Shown here: positions 61,273 through 64,000 of the stretch, piece by piece
Position numbering within the stretch: position 1 is the stretch's first letter
Layout of the letters: each line of letters starts with the position of its first letter
Assembly: GCF_000382225.1 (NCBI RefSeq)
Contig: NZ_KB907808.1
Location: 1-64,000 of the forward strand
DNA: 64,000 nt
Source of the DNA: Hymenobacter aerophilus DSM 13606
GTDB taxonomy: Bacteria > Bacteroidota > Bacteroidia > Cytophagales > Hymenobacteraceae
Direction of reading: 5' to 3'
Notes under the pieces: model-generated
The model's database searches: none
Told to the model about the DNA's origin: nothing
What the model saw: the letters and a program-made list of their open reading frames with translations, nothing else
Position numbers and translations under genes: made by a program

Positions 61273-61770
61273 TTACCACTTCAACTCCTGCACCTCGTTG
61301 CCGCTACGAAACAGGAAGCTTTCCTTCTGCTTGCCCGCGGTGAGGTTGACGAGGTTCATCTGATCGGGGAATACGTTGAGCAGCAGGCCCTGGCGGAGCG
61401 TGACGCGGGTGGCCGTGGCCGGTAGCGGGGCCGTGAAGAACAGCCAGTGCGAGTCGGTTTCCTTTTGCAGGCCCACCAGCGTGAGCGGCAGCGGCCGGCC
61501 GGGCTGGGCGCTGAGCTGCACTTCGCGCCGCAACAAATTCAGCAGCAGCGGGTCGAGCTGGGCGCGGGTGAGGCGGTCGATGACGTGGGGCGCGGGCTGG
61601 CCCTGGGAAAGCGCGTTTTCCAGGTCGTCGGTGAAGACTTTGAGGGCTATTTCGAGCCGCTGCTTGTCGGGGTTGAAGCGCACCTCCATCAGGCTGGCAT
61701 GGTAGGTGTGCGCCCAGGCCGCGAGGCTGACAAGGAGCAGAAGCGGCAGGATTCGGAGGAGTTTGGGCAT
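61273..61770 (-). CDS. DUF6702-type exported protein
   Basis: A 165-residue exported protein. The signal peptide (LLRILPLLLLVSLAAWAHTY) ends near AAWAH. The mature protein starts HTYHASLMEVRFNPDKQRLE, followed by ALKVFTDDLENALSQ, a pattern I associate with the DUF6702 family. Beta-sheet-rich; no catalytic residues are evident. The function of the family is unknown. It lies between two palindromic junctions. Confidence 0.78.
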   Translation of the reverse strand: MPKLLRILPLLLLVSLAAWAHTYHASLMEVRFNPDKQRLEIALKVFTDDLENALSQGQPAPHVIDRLTRAQLDPLLLNLLRREVQLSAQPGRPLPLTLVGLQKETDSHWLFFTAPLPATATRVTLRQGLLLNVFPDQMNLVNLTAGKQKESFLFRSGNEVQELKW

Positions 61771-61790
61771 TTTTTTTTCCAGAGGGATTT

Positions 61791-61888
61791 CCCGCAGAGG
61801 GACGCAGAGGTCAAACCGCAGAGGCCCGCAGAGCTGTTCCGGAACGACTCCGCGAACCTCTGCGAAAACCTCTGCGCTCCTCTGCGGG
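61791..61888. repeat. CGCAGAGG-reiterated inverted repeat (family 9)
   Basis: The left arm (61791-61833) of CGCAGAGG units faces a right arm (61857-61888) of CCTCTGCG units. It lies just upstream of the start of the DUF6702-type gene, between it and the rseP terminator. Confidence 0.8.
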
Positions 61889-61904
61889 AAAGATACGGCG
61901 CAAG

Positions 61905-61943
61905 AAAAAGCCGTGCCACCTAAACAGGCAGCACGGCTTTTTT
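61905..61943 (-). terminator. Rho-independent terminator for rseP (minus strand)
   Basis: AAAAAGCCGTGC pairs with GCACGGCTTTTTT; on the minus strand the stem is followed by T residues. It begins 22 bp after the rseP stop. Confidence 0.75.
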
Positions 61944-61964
61944 AATTCACAGCAACCACTTCAC

Positions 61965-63311
61965 TTAGTGCCCGAAGGCTTTGATGAGCGGATTGATAAT
62001 GAGCGTGAAGGCCATCAGACCCAGGATAATCATCATGCCCACTTTCTGGGCGTTTTCCATGAAGGCGTCGGAGGGCTTGCGGCCAGCTACCATTTCGTAG
62101 AGCAGGAACACCACATGGCCGCCGTCGAGGGCCGGGATGGGCAGCAGGTTCATGAAGGCCAGCACCATCGAGAGCAGGCCCGTGAGCGTCCAGAACCGGA
62201 GCCAGTCCCAGGTGCCGCCGTACTGCTGGGCAATTTCAATCGGCCCGCCCACCGACTTGCGGAACGAAGCCTCACCGCGGAAAATCTTGCCGAACGCCTT
62301 CATCTGGGTCGTTACGACGCCAAAGGCCTGCTTGGTGCCTACTGGCACGGCTTCCAGCAGCCCGTAGTTGCGGGTTTCAAACTTGAGCAGCGACTTGGGC
62401 AGGAAACCGATTTTGCCGTCGTCGTCCACGTTCACGTTCAGGGCTACGGGCTGACCGGCGCGCTCCACGCGCACGGCTATCGGCTTGCCGGCCTGGTCTT
62501 TCAGGGCTTTCTGCAGCTCGGGAAAGAAACGGATGGCGGTGCTGCCCACGGTCAGGATACGGTCCTGGGGCTGCAGGCCGGCTTTGGCGGCCGGGCTGCC
62601 GGGCACTACCCGGTCCACCACAAACGGGTCGAGGGGCTGCACGAAACGCTCTTCGCCCTGCTCGGAGAGACGGTCCATAAAGTTGTCGGGCACGGGCACG
62701 TCCACCAGCTGGCCGGCGCGGTCGACGGTGTAGTAGGCGCTGGAGCCCAGAATCACGTCGGGGCTGTACACGTCGCTGAAATCGTCGAAGGGGCGGCCGT
62801 TGATTTTCACGATTTTGTCGCCCTCACGGAAGCCCATTTCCTTGCCCAGCTCGCTCGGCACGATGCCGTAGCGGACCTCCGAAGCCGGCAAATAGCTCTG
62901 GCCGTAGTTGAAGGTGAGCAGCGTGAAAATGACGATGCCGGTTATCACGTTCATAATAATGCCGCCCAGCATTACAATCAGGCGCTGCCAGGCCGGCTTC
63001 GAGCGGAACTCGTCGGGGGCGGGCTCGGCGGCGAGGCTGGCCGCGTCCTGGGTTTCATCGACCATGCCGTGGATGGCCACGTAGCCGCCCAGCGGGAACC
63101 AGCCCAAGCCGTACTCCGTCTCGCCGATTTTCTTTTTGAACAGGGCGAAGTTCATCACCCCCGGCAGTGGGAACAGGAAGTCGAAGAAGATGTAAAACTT
63201 ATCGACCCGGATTTTAAAGTATTTGGCGGCCGCAAAGTGTCCGAACTCGTGCAGGCCAACTAGCAGCGAAAGGCCCAGCAGCAGGTTGCCGGCCATGATT
63301 AATCCTTCCAA
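61965..63311 (-). CDS. rseP: RIP metalloprotease RseP (site-2 protease)
   Basis: A 448-residue intramembrane zinc protease. The HExxH motif is in VGLHEFGHFAAAKYF at the N-terminus and the LDG motif is in LPIPALDGGHVVFLLYE near the C-terminus. Two PDZ regions are between them (VVPGSPAAKAGLQPQDRILT is the second). In this family the enzyme cleaves membrane-bound anti-sigma factors or signal-peptide remnants. I start at the TTG at 63311 (MEGLIMAGNLLLGLS), because MEGLIM-type openings recur in Bacteroidetes RseP; an ATG at 63296 is the alternative. It lies downstream of dxr on the same strand. Confidence 0.94.
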   Translation of the reverse strand: MEGLIMAGNLLLGLSLLVGLHEFGHFAAAKYFKIRVDKFYIFFDFLFPLPGVMNFALFKKKIGETEYGLGWFPLGGYVAIHGMVDETQDAASLAAEPAPDEFRSKPAWQRLIVMLGGIIMNVITGIVIFTLLTFNYGQSYLPASEVRYGIVPSELGKEMGFREGDKIVKINGRPFDDFSDVYSPDVILGSSAYYTVDRAGQLVDVPVPDNFMDRLSEQGEERFVQPLDPFVVDRVVPGSPAAKAGLQPQDRILTVGSTAIRFFPELQKALKDQAGKPIAVRVERAGQPVALNVNVDDDGKIGFLPKSLLKFETRNYGLLEAVPVGTKQAFGVVTTQMKAFGKIFRGEASFRKSVGGPIEIAQQYGGTWDWLRFWTLTGLLSMVLAFMNLLPIPALDGGHVVFLLYEMVAGRKPSDAFMENAQKVGMMIILGLMAFTLIINPLIKAFGH

Positions 63312-63375
63312 AAGAGCGGGGTGATTTAGGTGATGAGGTGAAAGGTGATGGGGCGGAGAGGCTGGCCGGCCCGCC

Positions 63376-63464
63376 TGTCATCCTGAGCGGAGCGAAGGAC
63401 CTATAAAGAAGGTATTATCAGATATTACCTTCTTTATAGGTCCTTCGCTCCGCTCAGGATGACA
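63376..63464. repeat. Palindromic repeat family 1, covarying copy
   Basis: Inner arm CTATAAAGAAGG pairs with CCTTCTTTATAG, where the other copies have CTATACAGAAG and CTTCTGTATAG; both arms changed together. It lies between dxr and rseP, so it would sit inside their shared transcript if there is one. Confidence 0.93.
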
Positions 63465-63537
63465 AGTAGTTCTATCTATCCATGGCCCAACAAACAACGC
63501 GCCGCGGCCTGTGGTTCGCCGGGTTCCGGCCAGCCTG

Positions 63538-64000
63538 TCAGGCGCGAAGAGTTGGGAGTAGTTCGGTGGCCACGCGGCGCGTTTCCTGGTCGGTGGCTAC
63601 GTAGTCGGCCAGGGTTGGAGCGGCAAGGTACGAAACCCGCGCGAGGCTGGTTTCTACCACGTCCGACATCTGCAGGAAGCCGATTTCATCGCGCAGAAAG
63701 GCGGCTACGGCTATTTCGTTGGCGGCGTTGAGAATGCAGGGCGCGTTGCCGCCGCGGCGCATGGCCTCGAAAGCCAGCCCCAGGTTGCGGAAAGCGGTGG
63801 TATCAGCCGGCTCGAACGTGAGTTGCGGATAATCCAGAAAGTTGAAGCGCGGGAAGTCGTTGGGCAGCCGTTGCGGGTAGCCCAGCGCGTACTGAATGGG
63901 CAGCTTCATGTCGGGCAGGCCGAGTTGGGCCTTGAGCGAGCCATCCTCGAACTGCACCAGCGAGTGGACGATGCTTTGCGGATGCACAATGACTTCCACC
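63538..64000 (-). CDS. dxr: 1-deoxy-D-xylulose 5-phosphate reductoisomerase, C-terminal part (runs off window)
   Basis: The last 153 residues of the second enzyme of the MEP isoprenoid pathway, which converts DXP to MEP with NADPH. The conserved EVIVHPQSIVHSLVQFEDGS stretch followed by QLGLPDMKLPIQYALGYPQR, and NAANEIAVAAFL, are characteristic. The N-terminal part with the cofactor site lies beyond the right edge. The C-terminal helical domain appears complete. It is upstream of rseP on the same strand; a family 1 palindrome lies between. Confidence 0.95.
   Translation of the reverse strand, partial: VEVIVHPQSIVHSLVQFEDGSLKAQLGLPDMKLPIQYALGYPQRLPNDFPRFNFLDYPQLTFEPADTTAFRNLGLAFEAMRRGGNAPCILNAANEIAVAAFLRDEIGFLQMSDVVETSLARVSYLAAPTLADYVATDQETRRVATELLPTLRA

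Overview
The window looks like chromosome of a Hymenobacter-like member of the Bacteroidetes (Cytophagales). GC and codon use are high, genes are densely packed, and promoter candidates resemble the TTTG/TAnnTTTG type. Hallmark families are present: SusC/SusD pairs, the type IX secretion protein PorQ, a PorE-like OmpA protein, a cargo protein with a T9SS sorting tail, and a LytTR/LytS regulator pair. The assignment rests on gene families, since no rRNA is present.

Layout. 1-3 kb: edge of an IS982 transposase, an orphan RND adaptor lipoprotein, a PAS-only protein. 3.1-3.5 kb: two tRNA-Ser genes (anticodons UGA and CGA) around a perfect palindrome. 3.5-11 kb: YihY/BrkB membrane protein, thioesterase, MltG, T9SS cargo, YciO-type protein, lipid A-type acyltransferase, a secreted unknown, WbqC. 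11-20 kb: clpC, then a TolC/HlyD/DHA2-MFS efflux operon behind an AraC regulator, flanked by two paralogous small secreted proteins. 20-31 kb: acyl-CoA carboxylase beta subunit, M42 peptidase, a metal-receptor protein, aroB-aroA, proline dehydrogenase, a stress protein. 31-42 kb: C-terminal processing protease, an unknown all-helical protein, lysS, two YtxH proteins (one fused to CsbD), a Kazal lipoprotein, a cupin, a LytS/LytTR operon, a dienelactone hydrolase. 42.8-52.4 kb: two tandem SusC/SusD pairs, the first SusC broken. 52.5-64 kb: an SDR, hslU, porQ, lon, the PorE-like protein, a DUF6702-type protein, rseP and the end of dxr.

Genes that plausibly work together: clpC, hslU, lon, the processing protease and rseP in proteolysis; mltG and the acyltransferase in the envelope; aroB and aroA in the shikimate pathway; PorQ, the PorE-like protein and the sorting-tail protein in type IX secretion; and an inducible three-part efflux pump.

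The most unusual content lies between and inside genes. (1) The first SusC gene carries a perfect 29-bp inverted repeat with a 5-nt loop inside its signal-peptide codons. It looks like a template-switch mutation when compared with the intact paralogue 5 kb away. The same gene has an in-frame amber codon at its 135th position. (2) At least nine sequence-unrelated palindromes, mostly 60-220 bp with repetitive arms, fill gene junctions. One family has five full copies of about 90 bp and one half copy. Its arms differ between copies by compensating changes. Several other families share a central GTTGAACG word. (3) The two small secreted paralogues share not only protein sequence but also their 3' hairpin, which occurs a third time without a gene.
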